Origin: Caulobacter hibisci
GTDB taxonomy: Bacteria; Pseudomonadota; Alphaproteobacteria; Caulobacterales; Caulobacteraceae
Direction: 5' to 3'
Assembly (NCBI RefSeq): GCF_016135805.1
Contig: NZ_JADWOX010000002.1
Location: 62,001 to 126,000, forward strand
DNA: 64,000 nt
Shown here: piece after piece, positions 8,060 through 22,502 of the stretch
Layout: each line of letters begins with the position of its first letter
Numbering within the stretch: position 1 is the first letter of the stretch
The notes under the pieces: generated by a model
Told to the model about the DNA's origin: nothing
Database searches by the model: none
What the model saw: only the letters and a program-made list of their open reading frames with translations
Program-made: the position numbers and the translations under genes

Positions 8060-9535
8060 ATGCGGACGCCCCGCCTCCTTTTCGCGGCGCTTCTGACAGC
8101 GCTGGCAGCTCAGGCCGTCGCCGAGCCTGTGCAGGTCTCGACCAAGGCCGGCGTGCTGGTCGGCGAGCAGCGCGCTGACGCCAGCACGGCCTTCCTCGGC
8201 GTTCCCTTCGCCCGGCCACCGGTCGGCGATCTGCGCTGGAAGGCGCCGCAAGCTCCTGCTGCCTGGACCGGAGATCGACCGGCCCTGAAATCCGGTCCAG
8301 CCTGTCTTCAGACCTCGCGCGGCTGGAACGCCGTCGACGCGGCGCGGTCCAGCGAGGACTGCCTCTATCTCGACATCCGCGCGCCCAAGCATGCGGCCGA
8401 CGCGCGTCTGCCGGTCATGGTCTGGGTCCACGGCGGGGCCAACCACGCCGGCTCCGGCGCGGGCACGGTGGAGTCGAGCCTGGTCGACCAGAGCGTCATC
8501 CTGGTCAGCGTGCAGTATCGGCTCGGCGTGTTCGGCTTCCTGTCGCATCCGGGGCTGACCCGGGAACAGGGCGGGGCCTCGGGCAACTACGCCCTGATGG
8601 ACCTGATCGCGGCGCTGCGCTGGGTGCAGGACAATATCGAGGCCTTCGGCGGCGATCCGGCCAACGTCACCCTGTTCGGCCACTCGGCTGGCGGCCAGGA
8701 CGTGGGGCTGGTAATGCTGGCGCCCCAGGCCAAGGGCCTGTTCGCGCGGGGGATCCTGCAAAGCGGCCTGCCGGGCTTCGGCTTCGCGCCACGCAGCCTG
8801 AAGCAAAACGAGGCGATCGGCGGCCAGCTGGCGCGCGCCGTCCACGCTCGGTCGCTGGCCGACCTGCGCAAGGTCTCTGGCGCGGACCTGCTGAAGGCCG
8901 CCGAGACCCTGAAAGCCCCGATCGACGACCAGGGCTTCATCTGGACTCAGGCGGTGGTCGACGGCGCGGTGCTGCCCGAGGCGCCGGAGCAATTGCTGGC
9001 CGATCCGACGATCAAGCCGATGATCGTCGGCTCCAGCGCCCGCGAGATCGCCCTGTTCGGCGGTGATCCCAAACAGGCCCGGGCCTGGACCGCCGAGACC
9101 TTCGGGGCGAGGGCGCCGCAGGTTATGGCCGTGTACGGCCTCGACCAGGATCCTCCGCCGGCCGCCGATCCGGTGCGCGGCGACGCCGTGTTGCAACTGG
9201 CCACCGACCGCATGTTCCGCTGCCCGGCCGCCTCCGTCGCCGCCTTGCGCGAGAAAGCCGGCGGCAAGGTCTGGCGCTACGAGCTGGCGACGCCGTCGCC
9301 GGGCGAGGGGCAGGTCCACCACGGGTCCGAACTGGCCTTCGTCTTCGACCGGCCCGCCGAGGGCCGTCCGCCAATCCAGGCCTATTGGGCCGCCTTCGCC
9401 CGCACTGGCGATCCGAACCCGCCCGGCCTGCCGCCCTGGCCGACCTGGGACGGCGCCCGCCTCGTCTTCGCCCCCGACGGGCCGAGAGTGGCGCAGGGCG
9501 ACGAGCCGGCCTGCCGGTTCCTGACCAGACCCTAG
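8060..9535 (+). CDS. Type-B carboxylesterase, exported
   Basis: The 491-residue protein starts at ATG 8060, behind GGGGAGGAGGG, and has a Sec signal peptide (about 1-21, ending AVA). It shows the type-B carboxylesterase signatures: EDCLYLDIRAPK near residue 95, the oxyanion-hole region WVHGGANHAGSG, and nucleophile S209 in GHSAGG (the family usually has GESAG). The catalytic His lies in VHHGSELAFVF. It hydrolyses carboxylic esters in the periplasm. In this locus it may remove acetyl groups from hemicellulose (inference). It sits between the kinase and the GH2 gene on the same strand with short gaps. Confidence 0.85.
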   Translation: MRTPRLLFAALLTALAAQAVAEPVQVSTKAGVLVGEQRADASTAFLGVPFARPPVGDLRWKAPQAPAAWTGDRPALKSGPACLQTSRGWNAVDAARSSEDCLYLDIRAPKHAADARLPVMVWVHGGANHAGSGAGTVESSLVDQSVILVSVQYRLGVFGFLSHPGLTREQGGASGNYALMDLIAALRWVQDNIEAFGGDPANVTLFGHSAGGQDVGLVMLAPQAKGLFARGILQSGLPGFGFAPRSLKQNEAIGGQLARAVHARSLADLRKVSGADLLKAAETLKAPIDDQGFIWTQAVVDGAVLPEAPEQLLADPTIKPMIVGSSAREIALFGGDPKQARAWTAETFGARAPQVMAVYGLDQDPPPAADPVRGDAVLQLATDRMFRCPAASVAALREKAGGKVWRYELATPSPGEGQVHHGSELAFVFDRPAEGRPPIQAYWAAFARTGDPNPPGLPPWPTWDGARLVFAPDGPRVAQGDEPACRFLTRP

Positions 9536-9583
9536 AGACCATCAGCAACAAGCGGCGACCAAGCCGCGCGCGGAGGAAACAGG

Positions 9584-12500
9584 ATGAACGTTCGCTCGAA
9601 GTCCGCCTTGAGGCCCGGCCTGCTCGCCGGCTGCGCCCTGGCCCTGCTGGCCTCCGCCGCGCTGGCCCAGAGCTGGGGACCCTATAACGCTGACCTTCCG
9701 GCCGGCGGCGACGGCCTGTCGCGGCCGCTGGCGGGCGCCGCCGAGGGCCAGACCCTGCCGGCCGGCGCGCCCTGGTCGCTGTCGGCCTGGGTGAAGGTCT
9801 TCGAGCCGCTCGAGGGCCAGGCCCTGGCGGCGGGGATTGGCGATCCGGCCAGCGGCCGCTTCCTGGCGGTCGGACCAGACGGTTTCGCCGCCGTTGCCGC
9901 CGGCGCTCAGACCAAGGGCGGCCAAGCGCCCAAGCCAGGCGACTGGCGGTTCGTGGCCGCGGTCTCCGACGGGGCTAAGGTCACCCTCTATGTCGACGGC
10001 CAGCCGGCCGGGCAGGGGACGGCGCCGGCCGCCGCTACCCCGGCCACCGTCGCCCTCGGCCCGCGCAAGGCCGCCGGCTTCGCGCCGTTCGCGGGCCAGG
10101 TGGCGAGCTTCCGCGCCGAGGCTCGGGCGCTGTCGGCCGACGAGGTCAAGGCGCTGGCCGGCCGCAAGCCCGATCCGCTGACCGTGTTCGAGACCGGCAG
10201 TCCGACCTGGCCCGTCCAGGTGCGCCAGATGTACGGCCAGGTCAGCCCCCAGGAAGCCTGGACCCGGCCTCAGGGCAAGGGCGCGATCTCGGCCCCCGTC
10301 GCCAAGCCGCCCTATGCCGGTCCGGCCCTGGTCGAGACCGGCCCGTCGGCCTGGACGCTGAAGCGCTGGAGCCTGGTCGAGGCCCCGAAGGTCGAGGCGG
10401 GCGGCGCGGCGATCTCGTCGGCCGGCTTCGACGCCAAGGCCTGGTACGCCGCCACCGTGCCCGGCACGGTCCTGACTACCCTGGTCGACCGCGGCGTCTA
10501 TCCCGACCCCGACTACGGCCTCAACAACACCGCCATCCCCGAGAGCCTCAACAAGCAGGCCTACTGGTATCGCACCACCTTCGACGCGCCCGCCGCCGTC
10601 GCCGGCAAGCGGCCGCGCCTGACCTTCAAGGGCGTCAACTACGCCGCCGAGGTGTGGCTGAACGGCGAAAAGCTGGGCGACATGAAGGGCGCTTTCGTGC
10701 GCGGCCGCTTCGACGTCGCCGGCAAGCTGAAGCCGACCGGCAACGTCCTGGCCGTCAAGGTCTCGCCGCCGCCGCATCCGGGCCTGGCGCACGAGGAATC
10801 CCTGACCGCCGGGGTCGGCGAGAACGGCGGCATGATGGCCCTGGACGGCCCGACCTTCGTCGCCAGCGAAGGCTGGGACTGGATCCCCAGCGTCCGCGAC
10901 CGCAACACCGGCCTGTGGCAGGACGTGGTGCTGGACGCCTCGGGCGATGCGCGCCTGGGCGACCCGCAGGTGGTCACCACCCTGCCCAAAGCCGACAACA
11001 GCCTGGCCGAGATCGAGATCGTCGCGCCGGTCGAGAACCTGTCGGACCGTCCGGTGCAGGCGACGGTCACGGCCGCCTTCGACGGCGTCCGCGCCAGCAA
11101 GACGATCACCGTGGCGCCCGGCGCTTCCACCGTTCGCCTGACGCCGGCCGAGTTTCCGCAGCTGGCCGTCGCCAATCCCAAGCTCTGGTGGCCCAACGGC
11201 TATGGCGATCAGGCCCTGCACGACCTGGTCCTGACCGCCTTCGTCGATGGCCAGGCCTCGGACGAGAAGCGCCTGCGGTTCGGCATTCGCCAGATCACCT
11301 ACGAGCTGTCGCTGATGAACCCGACCGGCCACCTGCGCCGCGTCGAGGTCGATTTCAGCAAGGCCCGCCAGCTGGGCCAGGACGTCACCGACGGCAGCCA
11401 TGAAGGCATCCGCAAGGTGGTCGACGGCTGGGCGACCTCGCTGACCGCCCAGGGCGACGCCTCGGAAGCCGTCAAGGACGTGCCGGAGACGGGGCTGGCC
11501 CCGTACCTCGTGCTCAAGGTCAACGGCGTGAAGATCGCCGCGCGCGGCGGCAACTGGGGCACGGACGACTGGCGCAAGCGCATCGAGCGCGAGCGCCTGG
11601 AGCCCTATTTCCGCCTGCACAAGGAGGCGGGCCTCAACACCATCCGCAACTGGGTGGGCCAGAACACCGAGGAGCCGTTCTACGACCTGGCCGACGAGTA
11701 CGGCCTGCTGGTGCTGAACGACTTCTGGGCCTCGACCCAGGACTATCAGCTCGAGCCCCAGGACGTGCCGCTGTTCCTCAACAACGCCGCCGACGTCATC
11801 GCCCGCTACCGCAATCACCCCTCGATCGCCCTGTGGTTCGGCCGCAACGAGGGGGTGCCGCAGCCGATCCTCAACGAGGGTCTGGAGGCCCTGGTCCACG
11901 ACCTGGACGGGACGCGCTGGTACACCGGCAGCTCCAACCGCGTGAACCTGCAAAACAGCGGCCCCTACAACTACCGTGAGCCGGAAACCTATTTTAGCGA
12001 CCACGCCAAGGGCTTCTCGGTCGAGGTCGGCACGCCGTCGTTCCCGACGCTGGAGGCCTTCCAAGCGGCCGTGCCCGCGCCCGACCGCTGGCCGATCAGC
12101 GACACCTGGGCCTATCACGACTGGCATCCCACCGGTAACGGCGCGACCAAGACCTTCATCGACGCCATGGCCCGCAAGCTCGGCCCGCCGACTAGCCTCG
12201 AAGACTTCGAGCGCAAGGCCCAGCTGATGAACTACGAGACCCACCGGGCGATGTTCGAGGGCATGAACCAGGAGCTGTGGACCAAGTCGTCGGGCCGCCT
12301 GCTGTGGATGACCCAGCCGGCGTGGCCCAGCACGATGTGGCAGATCCTCAGCCACGACTACGACACCCACGGCGCCTTCTACGGGACCAAGGCCGCCTCC
12401 GAGCGCGTCCATGCGCAGATGAGCCTGGCCGATCACGCCCTGGCGGTGGTCAACAACACGACCGCGCCGGTGACGGGCGCGAAGCTGCGGACCCGGGTGC

Positions 12501-13012
12501 TGGACCTGTCGGGCAAGGTGCTGAGCGACCAGACCGACGCCGTCGAGGTCGCCGCCAACGCCGTCGCGCCGGGGCGCACGTTGGACCTGGGCCTCAAGAC
12601 GGGGGAGGCAGCGGTGGTTCGGCTCGACCTGACCGGCGCCGACGGCGCGGTGCTGTCGCGGAACCTCTACTGGGTCGGCGCCGACGACGCGGGCGAGCGG
12701 CGGCTGACAGAGATGGCGGCCCAGTCGGTGACCCTGGCGGCCAAGGCCGGCAAGGCTTCGAAAGGCGAGGGCGTCGTGACGGTCACCCTGGCCAACACCG
12801 GCTCGGCCCCGGCCCTGAACGCCAAGCTGACCCTGGTCGACGCCAAGGGAAACCGCATCCTGCCGGCCTACTATTCCGACAACTACGTTTCGCTGCTGCC
12901 GGGCGAGACCCGCACGGTCGAAATCCGCTATCCGGCCGCCGCCAGCACCAAGGGGGCGAAGGTTGCCCTGCGCGGCTGGAACGTTAAGCCTGGCGTGGAG
13001 ACCGTCCGATGA
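9584..13012 (+). CDS. GH2 glycosidase with N-terminal LamG-like domain
   Basis: The 1,142-residue protein has a Sec signal peptide (1-28), a LamG/concanavalin-like module (about 35-195) and a GH2 sugar-binding jelly roll (about 260-460). An immunoglobulin-like domain (about 480-590), the TIM barrel (about 640-960) and an extra C-terminal beta region follow. The acid/base is E756 in WFGRNEG and the probable nucleophile is E814 in SVEVGTPSFPT. The barrel motifs are closer to exo-beta-glucosaminidase/beta-mannosidase-type GH2 enzymes than to LacZ. A beta-mannosidase role would fit the locus (inference). It starts behind GCGGAGGAAAC, and its stop overlaps the next start by four bases (ATGA), so the two are translationally coupled. 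Confidence 0.85.
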   Translation: MNVRSKSALRPGLLAGCALALLASAALAQSWGPYNADLPAGGDGLSRPLAGAAEGQTLPAGAPWSLSAWVKVFEPLEGQALAAGIGDPASGRFLAVGPDGFAAVAAGAQTKGGQAPKPGDWRFVAAVSDGAKVTLYVDGQPAGQGTAPAAATPATVALGPRKAAGFAPFAGQVASFRAEARALSADEVKALAGRKPDPLTVFETGSPTWPVQVRQMYGQVSPQEAWTRPQGKGAISAPVAKPPYAGPALVETGPSAWTLKRWSLVEAPKVEAGGAAISSAGFDAKAWYAATVPGTVLTTLVDRGVYPDPDYGLNNTAIPESLNKQAYWYRTTFDAPAAVAGKRPRLTFKGVNYAAEVWLNGEKLGDMKGAFVRGRFDVAGKLKPTGNVLAVKVSPPPHPGLAHEESLTAGVGENGGMMALDGPTFVASEGWDWIPSVRDRNTGLWQDVVLDASGDARLGDPQVVTTLPKADNSLAEIEIVAPVENLSDRPVQATVTAAFDGVRASKTITVAPGASTVRLTPAEFPQLAVANPKLWWPNGYGDQALHDLVLTAFVDGQASDEKRLRFGIRQITYELSLMNPTGHLRRVEVDFSKARQLGQDVTDGSHEGIRKVVDGWATSLTAQGDASEAVKDVPETGLAPYLVLKVNGVKIAARGGNWGTDDWRKRIERERLEPYFRLHKEAGLNTIRNWVGQNTEEPFYDLADEYGLLVLNDFWASTQDYQLEPQDVPLFLNNAADVIARYRNHPSIALWFGRNEGVPQPILNEGLEALVHDLDGTRWYTGSSNRVNLQNSGPYNYREPETYFSDHAKGFSVEVGTPSFPTLEAFQAAVPAPDRWPISDTWAYHDWHPTGNGATKTFIDAMARKLGPPTSLEDFERKAQLMNYETHRAMFEGMNQELWTKSSGRLLWMTQPAWPSTMWQILSHDYDTHGAFYGTKAASERVHAQMSLADHALAVVNNTTAPVTGAKLRTRVLDLSGKVLSDQTDAVEVAANAVAPGRTLDLGLKTGEAAVVRLDLTGADGAVLSRNLYWVGADDAGERRLTEMAAQSVTLAAKAGKASKGEGVVTVTLANTGSAPALNAKLTLVDAKGNRILPAYYSDNYVSLLPGETRTVEIRYPAAASTKGAKVALRGWNVKPGVETVR

Positions 13013-13719
13013 ACCGCCGCCTGCTGATCGCCGCTGGCCTCGCCCTGCCGGGCCTGGCCATGGCCCAGACGCCGCCGAGCGAGGAGGAGGTCCGGCTCCA
13101 CACCGACTGGCCGTGGCTGGCCCGCTATCGTGACGCCAACGCGACCGACGCGGCCTTGCCGGTCGAGCGCCGCCGCTGCGTGTTCATTGGCGACTCGATC
13201 ACCCAGGGCTGGAAGGACGCGCGGCCGAGCTTCTTCGCCGACAATGGGTTCTTGGGGCGCGGCATTGGCGGCCAGACGACGCCGCAGATGCTGCTGCGGT
13301 TCACGCCCGACGTCGTCGCCCTGAAGCCGGCGGCGGTGCACATCCTGGCCGGCACCAACGACATCGCCGGCAACACCGGTCCGTTCGACCCCGTCGCGAC
13401 CCGCAACAACCTCTCGGCCATGGTGGCCCTGGCCAAGGCGGCGGGGATCCGCGTGATCCTGGGGTCGATCACCCCGGCCGCGACCTATCCCTGGAAGCCG
13501 GCCCTGTATCCGGACGTCGAGATCCCGCGCCTCAACGCCTGGATCAAGGCCTTCGCCGCCGAGCAGGGGGCGGTGTTCGCCGACTACACGGCGGTGATGG
13601 ACGATGGCCGCGCGGGCATGAAGCCGGGCCTGGCCTACGACCAGGTGCATCCTACGCAGGCCGGCTATGCGGTGATGGAGCCGGTCGCCCTCGCGGCGGT
13701 GAAGACGGCGCTGGGTTAG
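13009..13719 (+). CDS. SGNH/GDSL hydrolase, exported esterase
   Basis: The 236-residue protein has a Sec signal peptide (1-20, ending AMAQ). All SGNH blocks are visible: block I GDSITQGW with nucleophile S63, block II Gly in GIGGQTT, block III GTND, and block V DQVHPT with the catalytic Asp and His. It most likely deacetylates carbohydrate in the periplasm. Its coupling to GH2 by an ATGA overlap supports joint action on one acetylated glycan. It is the last gene of the forward operon and is followed by a palindromic repeat that separates it from the convergent DUF1244 gene. Confidence 0.88.
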   Translation: MNRRLLIAAGLALPGLAMAQTPPSEEEVRLHTDWPWLARYRDANATDAALPVERRRCVFIGDSITQGWKDARPSFFADNGFLGRGIGGQTTPQMLLRFTPDVVALKPAAVHILAGTNDIAGNTGPFDPVATRNNLSAMVALAKAAGIRVILGSITPAATYPWKPALYPDVEIPRLNAWIKAFAAEQGAVFADYTAVMDDGRAGMKPGLAYDQVHPTQAGYAVMEPVALAAVKTALG

Positions 13720-13738
13720 CCCTCGCCCATTCTACCGA

Positions 13739-13832
13739 GCATCCCCGCGAAGGCGGGGATCCAAGCCGAGGTAACCGGTTAGGCGCGGCGCGTGGCTCTG
13801 GACTCGGCTTGGGCCCCCGCCTTCGCGGGGGA
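13739..13832. repeat. Inverted intergenic repeat, CCCCGCGAAGGCGGGG type
   Basis: The left arm (13741-13770) is ATCCCCGCGAAGGCGGGGAT followed by CCAAGCCGAG. The right arm (13803-13832) begins CTCGGCTTGGG and carries the mirror hairpin. The element fills the gap between two convergent genes, where it could end transcription from both sides. It matches the elements at 461-554 and 61755-61860. Confidence 0.8.
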
Positions 13833-13856
13833 GATCGGAGTAAGAGCGGAAAAGGG

Positions 13857-19246
<5,390 letters not shown>

Positions 19247-19250
<4 letters not shown>

Positions 19251-20749
19251 GCCGGCCGATCGAAACCGTTGTCGTCGTGGGGCGCGGCGCGGCCCCGTGG
19301 CTGACGGCCCTGGCCTTGCGTCGCGCCTTCTCGGCTAGCGGCCTTGCCGTTCGCGTCGTCGAGACCGGTCCGCCGACGTCGGGCCTCGCGCTAGCCGGTC
19401 TGCCGTTGCTGGGCAATCTGCATCAATTGCTGGGCTTGTCGGAGCTGGAGCTGACCCGGCGCTGCGGCGCGGTTCCGTCGCTGGGCCAAAGGTTCGCCAA
19501 TTTCGCTGGCGACGGGACGGCCTTCCTGCACCCCTACGACACCCACGGCCAGGCGATCGACTATGTCGACTTCACCCATCACTGGGTGCTGGCCCGCCAA
19601 CGCGGCCTGACGACGCCGCTGGAGGACTTCTCGCTCGGCGCCACGGCAGCCCGGCAAGGGCGCATCGTGGAGGGCGACGAGCCTGGCCGGCTGTCCTCGC
19701 CGGGCGTCGGCCTGCACGTCGACGCCACGGCCTATGCGGCCCTGGCCCGCCATCACGCCCTGGCGGCCGGCGCGATCGTCGAGCAGGGCGCGGTGGTCGA
19801 GATCGAACGGACCGGCGAGCGGATCGACGCTGTGGTGCTCGACAGCGGCGTGCGGGTGGCCGGCGACCTCTTCGTCGACGCCGGCGACGGCGCCCTGATC
19901 GGCCAGATGCCCGGCGCGACCTTCGAGCCCTGGAGCGCCTGGCTGCCCTTCGACCGGGTCCTGCCCCTGGCCGGCCGCCGGCTGAGCCCCATCCCGGCCT
20001 TCGCCCATATCGAGGCGGTCGCGGGCGCTTGGGTCGGACTCTATCCGCTGGCGGACCGCACGGCGGGCTTGGCGGTGTACGACTCCCGCACGACCGACGC
20101 CGAGATCATGATCCGCAACGCCGAGGCCGCCGCGCCGCTCGGCTGGCGGGCGGGCGAGCCCATGGTTCTGAACCCCGGCATGCAGACGCGGCCCTGGATC
20201 GGCAACTGCGTGGCGGTGGGCGAGGCGGCGATCGCGCTCGATCCCTCCGACGCCGCGCCGATGCACGCCTTGCAGGCCGGAATCTCGCATCTGGTGACGC
20301 TGTTTCCGCTCGACGCCGTCGGCGGGCCGGAAGCCCCCGCCTACAATGCCGCCGTCACGGCCCAGGGGCGCGGCCTGCGCGACTTCCAGGCCATGCACTA
20401 CCGCCTGGCCTCCCGCGACGGCGCGCCTTGGGACGCCGTGCGCGCGGCCGAGCCGCCCGCCGACCTGGCCTATCGCTTGCGCCTGTTCGCGGCCCGGGGC
20501 GTCGTGCCGGCGCACGAGGACGACGCCTTCCAGGCGCCCAGCTGGGCTGCCTGCCTGATCGGCCACGGACTGATCCCGGCGGCGCACGATCCTCTGGCCG
20601 AGGGCCTGTCCGAGGCTGAGCAGGTCCAGGCCTTCCAACGGATCCTGCAACGCATTGCTGCCGAGGTTGGGCAGATGCGGCCCCTGGAGGCCAGGCTGGC
20701 CGCGATGGCGCCGCGCCCGCCTGCCGCCGTGCCTCTCAGGTTCACCTGA
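19247..20749 (+). CDS. Degenerate tryptophan-halogenase paralogue
   Basis: The 500-residue protein follows the halogenase fold along its length, with shared blocks such as HPYDTHGQAIDYVDFTHHW and DLFVDAGDGALIGQ. However, the FAD loop reads GRGAAPW (Pro where GxGxxG needs Gly), the catalytic lysine position is Gln81, and the WxWxIP signature is replaced by AWVGLYPL. It is therefore unlikely to halogenate and may be a partner subunit, a carrier, or an enzyme of changed chemistry. The frame is full length and intact, so it is not a decayed pseudogene. It is translationally coupled to the preceding active-looking halogenase. Confidence 0.8.
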
Positions 20750-20816
20750 CGACTGGTCGGGCCACTTGTCGGATTGGTATGATCTCTCGTTGACAAGGCG
20801 ACCTGCGTCCTCTGAA

Positions 20817-20830
20817 TGCTAGCGGTAACA
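20817..20830. promoter_or_regulatory. LacI-type palindrome upstream of GH35 gene
   Basis: TGCTAGCGGTAACA has the form GnTAnCGnTAnC, typical of LacI-family operators with a central CG. It ends 22 bases before the GH35 start. A TTGACA hexamer at 20790-20795 could be a -35 element, which would place the operator over or just after the -10 region. The same spaced pattern occurs at 27247-27260. No LacI gene is in the window. Confidence 0.45.
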
Positions 20831-20852
20831 AGGCGTGGGGAGGCGTGGAGAG

Positions 20853-22499
20853 ATGAGCTTCAAGAGCTGGTGCGGCGTAGGTGTCGCCACGATCGCGCTG
20901 CTGACGGCTCAGGCGGCCTTCGCCGAGATCCCGCGCCTCGAAAAGCACGGAACCAGCGCCCGCCTGGTCGTCGACGGCAAGCCGATGCTGGTGCTCGGCG
21001 GCGAGCTGGGCAATTCCAGCGCCTCCAGCCGCGCCTACATGGCCCGCCACTGGCCGCGTCTTAAGGCGATGAACCTCAACACCGTGCTGGCGCCCATCTC
21101 CTGGGAGCTGATCGAGCCGAAGGAAGGCGCCTACGACTTCTCCAGCGTCGATGACCTGATCGCCAACGCCCGCGCCCAGGACATGAAGCTCGTCCTGCTG
21201 TGGTTCGGGGCCTGGAAGAACAGCATGTCGACCTATGTCCCGGCCTGGGTGAAGCGCGACCAGGTCCGCTTCCCGCGTGTGAAGGCGGCAGATGGTTCGA
21301 CGGTCGAGATCCTGTCGGCCTTCTCAGACGACACCCGCAGGGCCGACGCCAGGGCCTATGCCGCCTTGCTGGCCCACCTGAAGGCGGTCGACGCCGACCG
21401 CGACACCGTCCTGATGGTCCAGGTCGAGAACGAGATCGGCATGCTGCCCTCGGCCCGCGAGCACGGCGTGGTCGCCGACGCGGCCTATGCCGGCCCGGTC
21501 CCCCCCGCCCTGATCCAGCGCCTGAAGGCCGGCGGCGAGGCGATAGAGCCGGAGCTGCGCGATCTCTGGAAGCGCAACGGGAGCCAGGAGAAGGGGACGT
21601 GGGCCGCCGTGTTCGGCGCCGACGAGGCCGGGCAGGAGGTGTTCACCGCCTGGTCCTACGCCCGCTACACCGAGGCCGTGACCGTCGCCGGCAAGGCCGC
21701 CTATCCGCTGCCGATGTACGTCAACGCCGCCCTGAACCGTACCGGCAAGAAGCCCGGCGAATACCCCAGCGGCGGGCCGCTGCCGCACTTGCTCGACGTC
21801 TGGAAGGCCGGCGCGCCGAGCCTGGATCTGCTATCGCCCGACATCTACTTCCCGAACTTCAGCGATCTCGCGGCCCGGTTCGTCCGCCCTGACAACGCGC
21901 TGTTCATCCCCGAGGCCAACAACGCCAGCGCGCCGGAGACCCCGGCCAACGCCTTCTACGCCTTCGGCAATCTCGCCGCCCTGGGCTTCTCGCCCTTCGC
22001 CATCGAGAGCGTCAACGCCGAGGAGCAGAAGGCCATCGCCGACGCCTACGACGTCCTGCGCCAGCTGACGCCGGCCCTGCTGGCCGCCCAGGGCAAGGGA
22101 ACGACGGCGGGCTTCAAGCCGCGCGTGCTGGAGGACGGCACGGTGCAGGGCGCGCCCGTGACCAAGGTCATGGGCGACTACCGCTTCGAGGTCGGCTTCA
22201 TCGATCCGTGGACGCCCAAGGCCTCGCAGAAGCCGGCGACCCACGGCGGCCTGATCCTCCAGGTCGGCCCCGAGGACTATCTGATCGCCGGGAGGGGGAT
22301 CTTCGTCACCTTCGCCGGAGCAGGGAAGGGGCCGCCGCTGGCGGGCATCGACAAGGCCGAGGAGGGGGTGTTCGACGCCCAGGGCCGCTGGGTTCCGGGC
22401 CGCCTGCTCAACGGCGACCAGACCCACCAAGGCCGCCACATTCGCCTGTCGCCCGACCAGTTCCAGATCCAGCGGGTGCGGTTCTATCGGTATCGGTAG
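20853..22499 (+). CDS. GH35-like beta-galactosidase with DUF5597 tail
   Basis: The 548-residue protein starts at ATG 20853, 9 bases after GGAGG, with a signal peptide ending AFA near residue 25. The clan-A barrel carries the acid/base E194 in VQVENEIG and the nucleophile E354 in LFIPEANN. The C-terminal part (about 410-548) resembles the DUF5597 region found in bacterial GH35 relatives. It probably removes terminal beta-linked galactose or a related sugar in the periplasm. It ends three bases from the convergent TonB receptor gene, and a LacI-type palindrome sits just upstream of its start. Confidence 0.8.
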   Translation: MSFKSWCGVGVATIALLTAQAAFAEIPRLEKHGTSARLVVDGKPMLVLGGELGNSSASSRAYMARHWPRLKAMNLNTVLAPISWELIEPKEGAYDFSSVDDLIANARAQDMKLVLLWFGAWKNSMSTYVPAWVKRDQVRFPRVKAADGSTVEILSAFSDDTRRADARAYAALLAHLKAVDADRDTVLMVQVENEIGMLPSAREHGVVADAAYAGPVPPALIQRLKAGGEAIEPELRDLWKRNGSQEKGTWAAVFGADEAGQEVFTAWSYARYTEAVTVAGKAAYPLPMYVNAALNRTGKKPGEYPSGGPLPHLLDVWKAGAPSLDLLSPDIYFPNFSDLAARFVRPDNALFIPEANNASAPETPANAFYAFGNLAALGFSPFAIESVNAEEQKAIADAYDVLRQLTPALLAAQGKGTTAGFKPRVLEDGTVQGAPVTKVMGDYRFEVGFIDPWTPKASQKPATHGGLILQVGPEDYLIAGRGIFVTFAGAGKGPPLAGIDKAEEGVFDAQGRWVPGRLLNGDQTHQGRHIRLSPDQFQIQRVRFYRYR

Positions 22500-22502
22500 G
22501 GG

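Noticed and set aside
9542-12436. Reverse open frame of 964 codons opposite the GH2 gene
   Set aside because: Same cause: stop codons are rare on the antisense strand of GC3-rich genes. The forward GH2 frame has catalytic residues and a signal peptide.
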